Shown: one piece after another, positions 8,142 to 17,077 of the stretch
Layout of the letters: each line of letters starts with the position of its first letter
Numbering within the stretch: the stretch's first letter is position 1
Position numbers and translations under genes: made by a program
Notes under the pieces: model-generated
Told to the model about the DNA's origin: nothing
What the model saw: the letters and a program-made list of their open reading frames with translations, nothing else
The model's database searches: none
Assembly: GCF_030142075.1 (NCBI RefSeq)
Contig: NZ_CP126241.1
Location: 3,410,001 to 3,474,000, forward strand
Direction of reading: 5' to 3'
Origin: Arthrobacter sp. zg-Y20
GTDB taxonomy: Bacteria; Actinomycetota; Actinomycetes; Actinomycetales; Micrococcaceae
DNA length: 64,000 nucleotides

Positions 8142-8232
8142 GACCTCTCACCGCCTCACCCGTCCGGCTTCCGTTTTGCGTCCCCACCAGTATTCCGCCG
8201 GGGGGCGGAGGCAGGCAACGCAACCCCAATGC

Positions 8233-8808
8233 CTAGCTGCGCAGCCGGCGTACCGCTGCCGCGATGCCCGCGGCCAGCCCTGCACCGGCCAGCAGCCACG
8301 GTCCGCCGATGAGGATGGGGTCGATCCACTGATGGTTAACATCCGCTCGCTTCCGTCCGACCCGGGAGGAATACCCGCGTCGGGAGAACTCGCTCAGCAC
8401 CCCCGTCTCGGTCACGGGATTGTCCGGATGCAGGGTCAGGAAGGAGGCCAGATGGCTTTCCACCGCGTCAACCCGGTCCGCTGCCAGCAGGATCAGCCAA
8501 TGTGCCGCCCGTGCTTCGCTGAACCGGCGGTAGGCGTACCGGCGCATCACACCGGACAGTCCCTTGGGCGGGCAGGACGTGCCGAACACGGGAGTGAGGA
8601 ACTTATGCTCAATGGAACGTTCGCGCGGATATTTCTCCTCCTGGCGCTCCGGGAACTCCCAGTGGGCGCCGCTGAGGGTGGGGTCGAACTGCAGCTTGGG
8701 CACCGCGGGGCGGTCCTTCGGGTCAAGGTCCGCGCCCCAGCCCGGGATCCGTGCGCGCAGTTCATCACTGGTGGGAGTCAGGGCCGGTTTCTGCGGGGTA
8801 TAGGCCAT
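8233..8808 (-). CDS. Conserved hypothetical protein with C-terminal membrane anchor
   Basis: 191 residues, not assigned to a named family. The first 150 residues are polar, with several Trp/Tyr and motifs such as GAHWEFPERQEEKYPRER. One hydrophobic segment at about 165-185 (WLLAGAGLAAGIAAAV) precedes a short RRLRS tail, consistent with a tail-anchored protein facing the cytoplasm. GAAAGGAAG lies nine bases before the ATG. It sits 16 bases downstream of the zinc alcohol dehydrogenase in the same direction and is probably cotranscribed with it; a joint role is suggested by position only. Confidence 0.75.
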   Translation of the reverse strand: MAYTPQKPALTPTSDELRARIPGWGADLDPKDRPAVPKLQFDPTLSGAHWEFPERQEEKYPRERSIEHKFLTPVFGTSCPPKGLSGVMRRYAYRRFSEARAAHWLILLAADRVDAVESHLASFLTLHPDNPVTETGVLSEFSRRGYSSRVGRKRADVNHQWIDPILIGGPWLLAGAGLAAGIAAAVRRLRS

Positions 8809-8824
8809 GGTTGGGTGCTTCCTT

Positions 8825-9970
8825 TCAGGAACCGGGGACGATCACGGGCTTGATGCAGTTATCCAGCTTGGCCGAGAACATGTGGTACCCCTCGGCGATG
8901 TGCTCAAGCGGAATCCGGTGCGTGATGATCTCGTTCGGCTTCAGGTATCCGGCCTTGATGTGCTCGAACAGCCGCGGCCACTGCCGCTTCATGGGCGTCT
9001 GGTTCATATTCAGCGTCAACCCCTTATTCATGGCGTCGCCGAACTTCACGGCACTGAACATGGGGCCGTAGGCACCCATCACGGATATGGTCCCCGCCTT
9101 GCGCACCGAGTCGATGGCCCAGTTCAGGGCTACGGGCGAACCGCCCTGGAGCTTGAGCTTGGTGCTGGTGACATGCTGGAGGAAGTTGCCGTCCGCTTCG
9201 GCGCCCACCGCGTCAATGGCAACGTCGGCGCCCAGGTGGTCGGTGATTTTCTTCATGTGCACCACAATGTCGTCGTACTCGGTGAAGTTGTACGTTTCGG
9301 CATGCGCAAAGATGCGGGCCTTTTCCAGCCGGTAGTCCAGATGGTCAATCACGATGACCCGCCCCGCACCCATCAGCCACGCCGACTTGGCGGCGTAGAG
9401 GCCCACCGGGCCGGCACCGAAAACCACCACGGTGTCGCCCTCCACGATGTCTCCCAGCTGCGCGCCGAAATAGCCTGTTGCCAGCGCATCGGTGCACATC
9501 AGGGCATCCTCCTCGTCCATCCAGTCGGGAATCAAGGAAGGCCCGATGTCCGCGAAGGGAACGCGCACGTACTCGGCCTGGCCGCCGTCGTATCCGCCGG
9601 TGGTGTGGGAGTAGCCGTACAGGCTGCCAACGGCGGTGGCGTTCGGGTTCACGTTGTGGCAGTTCGAATACATCCCGCGGGCGCAGAAATAGCAGGTGCC
9701 GCAGTAAATGTTGGCCGGCACCATCACACGGTCCCCCACCTTCAGGTTCCGCACCGAGGGTCCGACCTCTTCGACCACACCGATGAATTCGTGGCCGAAG
9801 GTATGGCCAACCCGGGTGTCGGGCATCAGTCCGTGGTAAAGGTGCAGGTCGGAGCCGCAAATGGCGGCCAGGGTGACCCGGACAATGGCATCGTTGGGAT
9901 GCTCTATGGGGGGCCGCGGCTTTTCTTCCACCCGAACCTTGTAGGGTCCTCGGTACACCATTGCTCGCAC
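8825..9970 (-). CDS. Zinc-dependent alcohol/formaldehyde dehydrogenase (MDR superfamily)
   Basis: A 381-residue zinc medium-chain dehydrogenase. Catalytic zinc ligands are in CGSDLHLYHG (Cys about 38) and GHEFIG (His about 61); four structural-zinc cysteines are in YCGTCYFCARGMYSNC. The Rossmann motif GAGPVGLYAAKS binds NAD(P). The pattern resembles the glutathione-independent formaldehyde dehydrogenase-like branch (FdhA/TDH-like), which oxidises alcohols or aldehydes; the substrate cannot be fixed. The GTG start follows GGAGG by seven bases. It heads a two-gene unit with the 191-residue protein. Confidence 0.88.
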   Translation of the reverse strand: MRAMVYRGPYKVRVEEKPRPPIEHPNDAIVRVTLAAICGSDLHLYHGLMPDTRVGHTFGHEFIGVVEEVGPSVRNLKVGDRVMVPANIYCGTCYFCARGMYSNCHNVNPNATAVGSLYGYSHTTGGYDGGQAEYVRVPFADIGPSLIPDWMDEEDALMCTDALATGYFGAQLGDIVEGDTVVVFGAGPVGLYAAKSAWLMGAGRVIVIDHLDYRLEKARIFAHAETYNFTEYDDIVVHMKKITDHLGADVAIDAVGAEADGNFLQHVTSTKLKLQGGSPVALNWAIDSVRKAGTISVMGAYGPMFSAVKFGDAMNKGLTLNMNQTPMKRQWPRLFEHIKAGYLKPNEIITHRIPLEHIAEGYHMFSAKLDNCIKPVIVPGS

Positions 9971-10064
9971 GGGCCTGCCTCCTCAGTTCTGCCGGATCAA
10001 CAGCTGCGCGGGACTGCCGTCCCTCCGGGACGCGCCCCGGGCACCTTAACCATAAGCAGACTTA

Positions 10065-11615
10065 CTAGCTTTGCAAGTCCGTATCCGGTCCGGCCACCGG
10101 CAAACTCACGGTAAAGAGCGTTCCGGCTCCCGGCTCGCTGCGGACCCGGATGTTGCCGCCGTGCTCTTCCACGATGCGGCGGCTGATCACCAGACCGAGG
10201 CCTGCACCGGGAATGGCGGCCGTAAGCGCCCGTCCCGAGCGGAAGAACGGGGTGAAGGCTGCCTCCTGCTCCTCCTGGGACATCCCCATGCCGCTGTCAG
10301 CAACTTCAATCACTGCCATGCCCGCTTCAACCCGCGCGCTCACCTGCACCACGCCGCCGTCGGGCGAATACTTGACCGCGTTGGAGACCAGGTTTTCCAG
10401 CACCTGCCCAATCCGCCTGGGATCGGCCACGGCAGAAAGGTCGCCCGGCAGGTCAACCTTGAATTCCACCCCGTTCACCCGGGCGCGCGGCCCAAAGGAA
10501 TCGACAGCAGCACGCACGACGGCGGCGAGGTCGACTTCCCTGGCCTCCACGGTTTCGTTCCCGGCGGCCACCGAGAGCAGGTCCGTTACCAGCTGCAGCA
10601 GCCGCTCGGCGTTCCGCACCGCCGTCTGCAGGGCGGAACGGACGTCTTCGGCCAGGTTTTCGCCGCTATCCAACGCCATGTCGAGATAGCCCAGGATCGA
10701 CGTCAGGGGAGTGCGCAGCTCGTGGGACACATTGGCTACAAACTCACGCTGGGCCGTCAACGCCCGGACCAGCTGCGTCACGTCGCTGAACGCCAGGACA
10801 GATCCCTTGAATCCGCCGCCGCCCCGGACGGAGCGGGCCGAGACGCTGACCGCCAGTTGTCCCTGGCCGGTACCGACCCAGACGATTTCCTCGGCGAAGG
10901 ACTCCCCGGAAACGGCCCGCCGGATGGGGCGCTTGCTGTCCGGAAGCGGAGTAACCCGGTCCGGGCCGTAGACGGGCCACTCGGAACCGCCGGGGCCGGC
11001 AATATCTCCGGTGGCTGCCCCGGCGCGGCTGCTTTCCATCAGCGCATTGGCAAGGATTTCCCGGCCGTCCCGGTCCACCACCAGCACGCCCACATCCACG
11101 GTGTCCAGCACCGCGTGCAGCAGTGATTCCCGCTCGCGGGCGCGCAGTTCCGCCGCTCCGCGGGCTTCTTCGGCGGCTTCGGCCTGCTGCAGGGCTTCCA
11201 CCAAGTCCCGTTCATACCGGCGCCGCCCGGTTTCGGGAAGAACACTGATCAGGTCCAGGCCCCGCCCGGGGCTGCGTGCCCCGGCGATCAGGGCCGGGAG
11301 CCGCTCACCGTCCGGGCCGTGGAAGTCCACCGCCAGGTTCTGGACCGGCCCGGTTCCGGATCTGAGGGCCGCCGTCCAGCGCTGGTATTCGAGCAGGTCT
11401 TCCGGAGCGAGCAGGTCCGTAAAAACGGTACCTTCCAGCGCACTGCGGTTCCGGCCGGTCCAGGCAGCAAACGAGTGGTTGGCCTCTTCGATCACCCCGC
11501 GTGCGGAAAGGACCACATATCCGGAGGGAGACTGGTGGAAAAGCGTGGAAAGATCCGGGACGGACCGCCGCCGCCGCCCGCCAATGCGCGGGAAGCCGCG
11601 GGAAAAAATATGCAT
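10065..11615 (-). CDS. Soluble PAS-domain sensor histidine kinase
   Basis: 516 residues with no membrane segment, so probably a cytoplasmic sensor. Order: PAS about 25-135 (SPSGYVVLSARG), a short coiled coil, PAS about 175-280 (DVGVLVVDRDG), HisKA with the phospho-His in NVSHELRTPLTSILGYLDMA (about 305), and HATPase_c with NAVKYSPDGG and GAGLGLVISRRI to the end. ATG 11615 was chosen because AAAGG lies six bases upstream; the open frame extends far upstream but without domains. No response regulator is adjacent, so it is an orphan kinase here. Confidence 0.9.
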   Translation of the reverse strand: MHIFSRGFPRIGGRRRRSVPDLSTLFHQSPSGYVVLSARGVIEEANHSFAAWTGRNRSALEGTVFTDLLAPEDLLEYQRWTAALRSGTGPVQNLAVDFHGPDGERLPALIAGARSPGRGLDLISVLPETGRRRYERDLVEALQQAEAAEEARGAAELRARERESLLHAVLDTVDVGVLVVDRDGREILANALMESSRAGAATGDIAGPGGSEWPVYGPDRVTPLPDSKRPIRRAVSGESFAEEIVWVGTGQGQLAVSVSARSVRGGGGFKGSVLAFSDVTQLVRALTAQREFVANVSHELRTPLTSILGYLDMALDSGENLAEDVRSALQTAVRNAERLLQLVTDLLSVAAGNETVEAREVDLAAVVRAAVDSFGPRARVNGVEFKVDLPGDLSAVADPRRIGQVLENLVSNAVKYSPDGGVVQVSARVEAGMAVIEVADSGMGMSQEEQEAAFTPFFRSGRALTAAIPGAGLGLVISRRIVEEHGGNIRVRSEPGAGTLFTVSLPVAGPDTDLQS

Positions 11616-11979
11616 GCCGGACCTTTGGGGAAAGAACAGATATCTACAGCGCGCTGCGGAAACAGGCGCACCCGGCGGTTTCGTAATTCGCCGGTAAGTG
11701 AACTTATCAGGCTGCTTCCCGGCACCATGAATGTGACACGGCAAACCCGCGGCTTGCCCCGGCGGGAACCGCGTCCGGTGGCCGCTTCCCACCAGCATCC
11801 GGGCAGGTGATATTACTCCAATTCGGGCCATCTGGGAGGGGGTACAGCAGTCTTCGCGGAGAGGTTCCGCGGGCTGTGGACACGGTCCCCGGATTGGGAA
11901 AGACTTCCTTCCCGGGACATGCTGCGAGAAGGTGTTCCGGCAGGGGTGGCCCAGCATGAACAGCACCGAAAGGATGGCC
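11616..11979. other. 364-base gap between the histidine kinase and the SpaB_C-like gene
   Basis: It holds the divergent promoters of the two genes. I looked for a RiPP precursor-like short gene. The best short frame (ATG at about 11727, 27 codons) has only moderate GC3, no Cys and no leader/core pattern, so none is called. No terminator or riboswitch was recognised. Confidence 0.5.
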
Positions 11980-12954
11980 ATGAGCCAGCCAGCCGCGCTC
12001 CGCACCTCCTCCCGCACCCCCTCCCGCACCTCGCCCCGGCCCGCCGCCGATCTCCTATGGTGGAATCTGTCCATTGACGCCGGCGGTTTCGATTTGGCTG
12101 ACCGCATTATCAGTGAACTGGTAACTCCCCTAGTTGCCCAGGCGAGGCTCTGGGGCACCCGGCGATGGTTTTTTACCCGCCGCATGCAACCGCCCAACGC
12201 GCAGGTTCGGCTGCGTGTCCTGGCCCCGACGGAGGCCTTGGACCGGCTCAAGTCCCTCCTCGGGGCCCTGCAGGAGCAAGCCGGGGACCCCGTCCGCAGC
12301 ATGGCGGTGGCACAGGAATTCAGCGAGCCGGTGCTGGACCGGACGGTTGGAACCGAGCCTTTGCTTCCCTGGGTCGAAGCGGACCTGGCCCGCTACGGCG
12401 GCGTGGAGGGGCTCGCCCAGGCCGAGGAAGTCTTTGAGTTGTCCTCGGATCTCTGCCTTTGGGCCACGGCGCGCTTTGCGAAGGCGCAGAACCGCTCCGC
12501 CCTGGCCTCGCTGCTGCTGTTCGATTCCGCCTACGCAATGATGAAAGGGCCGCGGGCGTCCACCTGGCCGGACCGCCGCCGGGTTTCCTGGGAATACTAC
12601 TGGGACAGCCACCTGCACAGCTGCACGGCCTCGGACCCCCGGGCGGCAGGCGTGCAGAAGGCCACCGGAGCCCAGGCACAGGCACAGCTCATGCCGGTCC
12701 ACCGGCTGATGGTCGCAACGGCGTCCGAATCCGCCGTCGCGAACTGGCGCCGCCGCTGGCTGCGGGCCATTGACACCTACCTGTACCGGGCGGACAAGGC
12801 CGGCGCCAGCCGCAGCGCCCAGCACCTGACCGTCTATCAAGCGCATACCCTGCTGAACCGGCTCGGATTCACCCTCCGCCAGGAAGCCCTGATCGGTGTC
12901 TACGCGCGAACCTGGAGCCGGGAAAAGGAAGTCGAAATGAGCGACACGCTCTAG
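11980..12954 (+). CDS. Stand-alone SpaB_C / lantibiotic-dehydratase C-terminal-like protein
   Basis: About 324 residues resembling the thiopeptide-type bacteriocin biosynthesis (SpaB_C, Lant_dehyd_C) domain. Hallmarks are the opening LLWWNLSIDAGG, a helix with an ADRIISELVTPLV-like sequence, and RRWFFTRRMQPPNAQVRLRV, the strand-loop-strand typical of the family. In full-length LanB enzymes this domain eliminates glutamate from glutamylated Ser/Thr; stand-alone members also include thiopeptide pyridine synthases. No LanB glutamylation domain, cyclase, protease or precursor peptide is nearby, so substrate and reaction are unknown. GAAAGG six bases ahead of ATG 11980 favours that start; ATG 11956 and GTG 11932 are in frame. 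Confidence 0.65.
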   Translation: MSQPAALRTSSRTPSRTSPRPAADLLWWNLSIDAGGFDLADRIISELVTPLVAQARLWGTRRWFFTRRMQPPNAQVRLRVLAPTEALDRLKSLLGALQEQAGDPVRSMAVAQEFSEPVLDRTVGTEPLLPWVEADLARYGGVEGLAQAEEVFELSSDLCLWATARFAKAQNRSALASLLLFDSAYAMMKGPRASTWPDRRRVSWEYYWDSHLHSCTASDPRAAGVQKATGAQAQAQLMPVHRLMVATASESAVANWRRRWLRAIDTYLYRADKAGASRSAQHLTVYQAHTLLNRLGFTLRQEALIGVYARTWSREKEVEMSDTL

Positions 12955-13009
12955 CGGACGCCTAGCCCCGCCGGGCCCTGTCCGTAACGGTAACGGGGCC
13001 CGGTGGCGA

Positions 13010-13021
13010 TAGACTCAGCCC
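13010..13021 (+). promoter_or_regulatory. -10 box giving a leaderless GAF-ANTAR transcript
   Basis: TAGACT (13010-13015) ends six bases before the ATG at 13022, and no Shine-Dalgarno precedes that ATG. This spacing puts the transcription start at or next to the start codon. Confidence 0.55.
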
Positions 13022-13753
13022 ATGAACCTAGTCCCGGAGCAGCACTCCGTCGCGGCCGAACTTCAGCAGATCCTTCTGCGGACCGAGTCGGTGGAGTTCT
13101 TCCTCGAGGCCTTCGTTGTCCACGCCGCCGAAAAGTTCAGCAAGGACACGGAAGTGCTGGCAGGAGTGACCCTGCTGCGGAACAAGGAAGGGACTACGGT
13201 GGCCAGCAGCAGCGAGGCGGCCAAGGCACTGGATGAGGTTCAGTACGGTTTTGGCGACGGCCCCTGCCTGCGGGCCTCCCGCACCGGACGGACGGTCCTG
13301 GTGGCGGACGTGCGCACCGAAGAGCGGTGGCCGGACTATACGGATGCCATTCAGGACCGGGGCTTCTATTCGATCCTTGGCGTCCCGCTCCTCCTGGGCA
13401 ACGACGGCGGTGCAGGACTGAATCTCTACACCCGCGAGCCCGGGTACTTCACGCCGGAAACGGTGCAGGCCGCGGAAGCTTTTGCAGCAGAAGCGGCGAT
13501 TGCCCTGCAGTTGGCAGTCCAGTTGTCCCGGCACAAGAGTGCTGCCGAACACCTGCGCGCCGCCATGCAGGCACGCACGGTCATTGACCTGGCGGTGGGA
13601 ATTGTGATGGCCCAGAACAAGTGCAGCCAAGAGGCGGCCTTTGAAATACTGCGCCAGGCCTCCAGCAACCGGAACGTCAAGCTGCGGGACCTGGCCGGCC
13701 GCATAGTCAGCTCGGTAACATCCGAGGGCGTTGAAACCCACTTCGTGGACTAA
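13022..13753 (+). CDS. GAF and ANTAR domain RNA-binding antiterminator
   Basis: 243 residues. The GAF sensor domain covers about residues 20-165 (FGDGPCLRASRTGRTVLVAD is typical of the actinobacterial GAF-ANTAR group). The ANTAR domain is at about 178-238, with the conserved IDLAVGIVMAQNKCSQEAAFEIL face. ANTAR proteins bind paired hexaloop hairpins in nascent RNA and block termination; the GAF part probably senses a small molecule or redox state. It has a leaderless promoter and is monocistronic. Targets are not visible. Confidence 0.92.
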   Translation: MNLVPEQHSVAAELQQILLRTESVEFFLEAFVVHAAEKFSKDTEVLAGVTLLRNKEGTTVASSSEAAKALDEVQYGFGDGPCLRASRTGRTVLVADVRTEERWPDYTDAIQDRGFYSILGVPLLLGNDGGAGLNLYTREPGYFTPETVQAAEAFAAEAAIALQLAVQLSRHKSAAEHLRAAMQARTVIDLAVGIVMAQNKCSQEAAFEILRQASSNRNVKLRDLAGRIVSSVTSEGVETHFVD

Positions 13754-13782
13754 CGTCCCAGCGGTACAACGCAAGCCGGTGC

Positions 13783-15261
13783 TCAGGCTCCGTCCACCAA
13801 GCCGGCGACGGCAGCCTTCGCGCCGTGGCTGTGCAGGGCGTCCAGGGCGGCGAGATATGCCCCGGTGAACCGCGGATCCGCAGCGAGCTCACCGAAGAAC
13901 TGCGGCTGCGACACAAAGGCCAGCGGATCCTCCCGGTTCCGGGCCGCCGCCTTCATCACGTCTTCCCGGTGGCGATCGAGCACATTAATGGGTTCCCCTG
14001 CTTCGTCCACACCCTCGGCGTAGCGCGCCCAGGCGGCAATGATGGCCGCGGAACGGGACACCTCGCCGTCCCGGGCCAGGTTTTCCCGCACTACCGGTAC
14101 CAGCCATTTGGGAATCCGGTCCGAGCTCTCGGCACACAGACGCGCCAGGGTGTCTCGCACGTATTCGTTGCCGAAGCGTTCCAGCAGCCGCCGTTTGTAG
14201 GCGTCCAAATCCACCCCGGGCACGGGCAGCAGCGTGGGCGTGGCTTCCTTGTCCATGTAGTCGAGCAGGAACCTGGCCAGCTTCGGGTCCGCCACCGCCT
14301 CGTGCGCGTACCGGTACCCGGCCAGATAGCCCAGGTAGGCAATTCCCTGGTGTCCGCAGTTCAGCAGGCGCAGCTTCATCCGCTCAAACGGTTCCACGTC
14401 TGCCGTCACGCTCACGCCTGCGTCCTCCCAGGGCGGCCTCCCCTGCACAAACGTGTCCTCCAGCGCCCACTGCGCAAAGTCCTCGGACACTACGGGCCAG
14501 GCGTCCTCCACCCCGAACTCCTGTGCCAGCAGGGTGCGGTCCTCGTCCGTTGTCACCGGTGTGATCCGGTCCACCATCGAGGAGGGAAAAGCGACGTTAG
14601 CCAGTACCCACTCCCCCAGTTCCGGATCCAGCAGCCGCGCAAACTCTCCGAAGGCCTTCCTCGCGACCTCCCCGTTGCCGGGGATGTTGTCGCAGGACAT
14701 CACGGTGAACGCCCCCAGACCCCTGTCCCGGCGGCGGCGCAGGGCCTCGGTCACCAGGCCGAAAACCCCGGAAGGTACGGCCCCGGGTGCCAGGTCCGCG
14801 GCAACCTGCGGCGTTCCGGCGTCGAACTCCCCGGTGGTGTCACTGATGCTGTAACCGCCCTCGGTGATGGTCAGGGAGACGATCCGGGTGCCCGGCAACG
14901 CCATCTTTTCAATAACGGCTTCCGGGTCCTCCGGGGCGTAAAGGTATTCAACGATGGAGCCGATCACCCGGGCTTCGCGGGTACCGTCCGGATACTTCAG
15001 CATCAGCGTGTACAGGCAGTCCTGGCTGTCCAGGACAGTTTTCATGGCCGCATCCTGGGGCAGCACGCCTACGCCGCAGATCGCCCAGTCCAAGGCCAGT
15101 CCCTGGTTCATCAAGGTGTCCAGGTACATCGCCTGATGCGCGCGGTGGAAGCCGCCCACACCAAAATGCACAATGCCGGTGCTCAACTGCGACCGGTCAT
15201 AACCGGGCCGCGCGACACCGGGCGGCAGGTGGGAAAGGGACTCTTCACTGAGTTTGGTCAT
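13783..15261 (-). CDS. Mannitol dehydrogenase family polyol reductase
   Basis: 492 residues, the usual length of the long-chain mannitol dehydrogenase family (mannitol 2-dehydrogenase, fructuronate/tagaturonate reductase, arabinitol dehydrogenase). The N-terminal nucleotide-binding region has IVHFGVGGFHRAHQAMYLD. SLTITEGGY and the catalytic stretch MKLRLLNCGHQGIAYLGYL (the Lys..Asn..His set) are characteristic. It likely interconverts mannitol and fructose or a related pair using NAD(P)H. No polyol transporter is adjacent, so the substrate is inferred only to family level. Confidence 0.88.
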   Translation of the reverse strand: MTKLSEESLSHLPPGVARPGYDRSQLSTGIVHFGVGGFHRAHQAMYLDTLMNQGLALDWAICGVGVLPQDAAMKTVLDSQDCLYTLMLKYPDGTREARVIGSIVEYLYAPEDPEAVIEKMALPGTRIVSLTITEGGYSISDTTGEFDAGTPQVAADLAPGAVPSGVFGLVTEALRRRRDRGLGAFTVMSCDNIPGNGEVARKAFGEFARLLDPELGEWVLANVAFPSSMVDRITPVTTDEDRTLLAQEFGVEDAWPVVSEDFAQWALEDTFVQGRPPWEDAGVSVTADVEPFERMKLRLLNCGHQGIAYLGYLAGYRYAHEAVADPKLARFLLDYMDKEATPTLLPVPGVDLDAYKRRLLERFGNEYVRDTLARLCAESSDRIPKWLVPVVRENLARDGEVSRSAAIIAAWARYAEGVDEAGEPINVLDRHREDVMKAAARNREDPLAFVSQPQFFGELAADPRFTGAYLAALDALHSHGAKAAVAGLVDGA

Positions 15262-15372
15262 AACGCCGCCTTAGGCCGGAGGTCCGGACAATCTAGCAGG
15301 TCCGTACCGTTCTTGGCACGCGTCCGGCCGTCCCGGCGGGTTCATCCCAGGAGAGGTCTCCGCCTGGCCGCC

Positions 15373-15573
15373 CTACTCCACTGCCTGGGCATCGAGTTCA
15401 ATGAATACCCAGTCCGGCTCAGCAAGAATGGGGTCCATTACCGGGCCTCCGGCCTCGGCAATCCGGTCCTGCACCTTCGAGGGCAGACCGTCCTGCCGGA
15501 GGTTATGCCTCAGCCAGTCCTTGGCCGAACCGTCCAGGTACGGCCACCAGCGTTCTATTCGGATAGGTTCCAC
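15373..15573 (-). CDS. Small hypothetical protein (66 aa)
   Basis: Unrecognised. The product begins MEPIRIERWWPYLDG, is acidic and soluble, and ends PDWVFIELDAQAVE. GTG 15573 is preferred because AAGGGG lies six bases upstream; a frame starting 13 codons earlier has no ribosome site. Third-position GC is high throughout. It stands alone between the mannitol dehydrogenase and PstS genes. Confidence 0.7.
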   Translation of the reverse strand: MEPIRIERWWPYLDGSAKDWLRHNLRQDGLPSKVQDRIAEAGGPVMDPILAEPDWVFIELDAQAVE

Positions 15574-15699
15574 AGCAGCCCCCTTCAGCGTTGCGTAAAC
15601 CCACGGTGACACCGGCCGTCAGGGGGCGCAAGAGGGCACCGTAAGAGGAGTTGCGGCAGGCGGCGGGATACCGGAAGGTAGGCCCCAAAGCCGAGGAAA

Positions 15700-16815
15700 C
15701 TACTTCCGGACGGTGATCGATTCCATAGCTGCGCGGGCCTCCTCGGCGAGGGATTTGGGGATGGGCGCGCTCTTCGCCGCGTCCGCGGATGCCTGCTGGC
15801 CTTCCTCGCTTACAACGTATTTACCGAAGGCCTGAACGCGCTCTACCAGCCCGGCGTCGTCATAGGAGCTGCAGTAGATCTGGTAGGACACCAGTACCAG
15901 CGGATAGGCGCCCGCCGCTGTGGTTCGCCGGTCCAGCTGCAGCGCAATGTCGTGTTCGCTGCGCCCCGGGACCCGGGTGGACTGTTCGACGGCGGTGCTC
16001 GCGGCGTCGGCGCTGATCGGCACGAAGTCCTCCCCCACCAGGAGGTTGGCGGTGCCCATCGACTCGTCAATCACCGAGTCATCGGCATAGGTGAGCGCCC
16101 CTTCCGTCCGGGTCACGGTGCTGACGACGCCGGAGCTGCCCTGCGCGTTCTCGCCCTGCAGCCCGCCGGGCCAGGTCCCGGACGGCGCGTCCGGCCAGGC
16201 ATCCGGGGCCACCTCATGCAGGTACTCGGTGAAGTTTTCCGTGGTCCCGGAGTCATCCGCCCGGCTCACGGGAGTGATCCGGGTGGAGGGCAGGTCCACA
16301 TCCGGGTTGAGCGCAGCAATAACCGGATCGTTCCACTGGGTGATTTCGCCGCGGAATATCTTGGCGATGGCGGCCGCGTCCAGGTTCAGCGACTGGATGC
16401 CGGGAAGGTTGAAGGCCACGGCTATGGGGGAAATGTAGGCCGGGATGTCCAGCGCCCCTTCGGGACCGCAGACCGCCCGGGCGTCTACCAGTTCCTCCTC
16501 CTGCAGGTAGGCGTCGGAACCGGCAAAGTCCACCGCGCCGGCCAGCAGCGCGCTGCGTCCGGCACCGGAGCCGTCCGGGGAGTACTGCAGCTGAACGTTC
16601 GGATGCAGGGTGCCGAACCCGGCGATCCAAGCGTCCATCGCCGGGCCCTGCGCGCTCGAACCGGCGCCCGACAAGACACCGCTGAGCATGGAGGTGCTGT
16701 TCTCGGCTGCGTCCCGCTGGGCGTCCCCGAGCGGATAGTCGGACCCGCAGGCGGCCAGTGCCAGCGTGGCTGCCAGTGCGGCGGCGAGCGTGCGGAGGGG
16801 ACGGATTGGGCGCAA
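15700..16815 (-). CDS. pstS: PstS-family phosphate-binding lipoprotein (orphan)
   Basis: 371 residues from TTG 16815, chosen because AAGGA lies just upstream and it gives a proper lipoprotein signal (MRPIRPLRTLAAALA..., lipobox LAAC, Cys about 23). The rest is a PBP-like phosphate-binding fold: SSAQGPAMDAWI, LLAGAVDFAGSDAYLQ, KIFRGEITQWNDPVI and SRADDSGTTENFTEYL match PstS segments that coordinate phosphate. It should feed a PstCAB importer, but none is in this window. That makes it either the edge of a split locus or an accessory or sensing binding protein. Confidence 0.85.
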   Translation of the reverse strand: MRPIRPLRTLAAALAATLALAACGSDYPLGDAQRDAAENSTSMLSGVLSGAGSSAQGPAMDAWIAGFGTLHPNVQLQYSPDGSGAGRSALLAGAVDFAGSDAYLQEEELVDARAVCGPEGALDIPAYISPIAVAFNLPGIQSLNLDAAAIAKIFRGEITQWNDPVIAALNPDVDLPSTRITPVSRADDSGTTENFTEYLHEVAPDAWPDAPSGTWPGGLQGENAQGSSGVVSTVTRTEGALTYADDSVIDESMGTANLLVGEDFVPISADAASTAVEQSTRVPGRSEHDIALQLDRRTTAAGAYPLVLVSYQIYCSSYDDAGLVERVQAFGKYVVSEEGQQASADAAKSAPIPKSLAEEARAAMESITVRK

Positions 16816-17077
16816 GGGATGTCCTTCCTGGGGAAGCGGCGGTGGCGTCCAAGGCCGGCGGGGGAGCTGCGGGGGTGCAGCGGTCAACCGGCCGCTCTTT
16901 CAAGGCTAGCTGGCTTTGGACCGCAGCCGCCATCAGATAGTCCAGCTTCCCCTTGAGGGGCCCGGCCCCGGCTGTCAGGATGGACGGCACCGCGGAGATT
17001 ACCCGCCGCCATGTGCCGGGGCCGGCGGGCTCCGCCCGCGCTCAACCCTCTGCCGGCGCCTTGCCTAGGGAGCACCC

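Noticed and set aside
11727-11810. 27-codon frame as RiPP precursor for the SpaB_C-like protein
   Set aside because: No Cys, few Ser/Thr, no leader-like region and only moderate codon bias.
11616-12302. N-terminal extension of the histidine kinase by 229 codons
   Set aside because: The extension has no domain, runs through the divergent promoter region and into the next gene; a good ribosome site supports ATG 11615.
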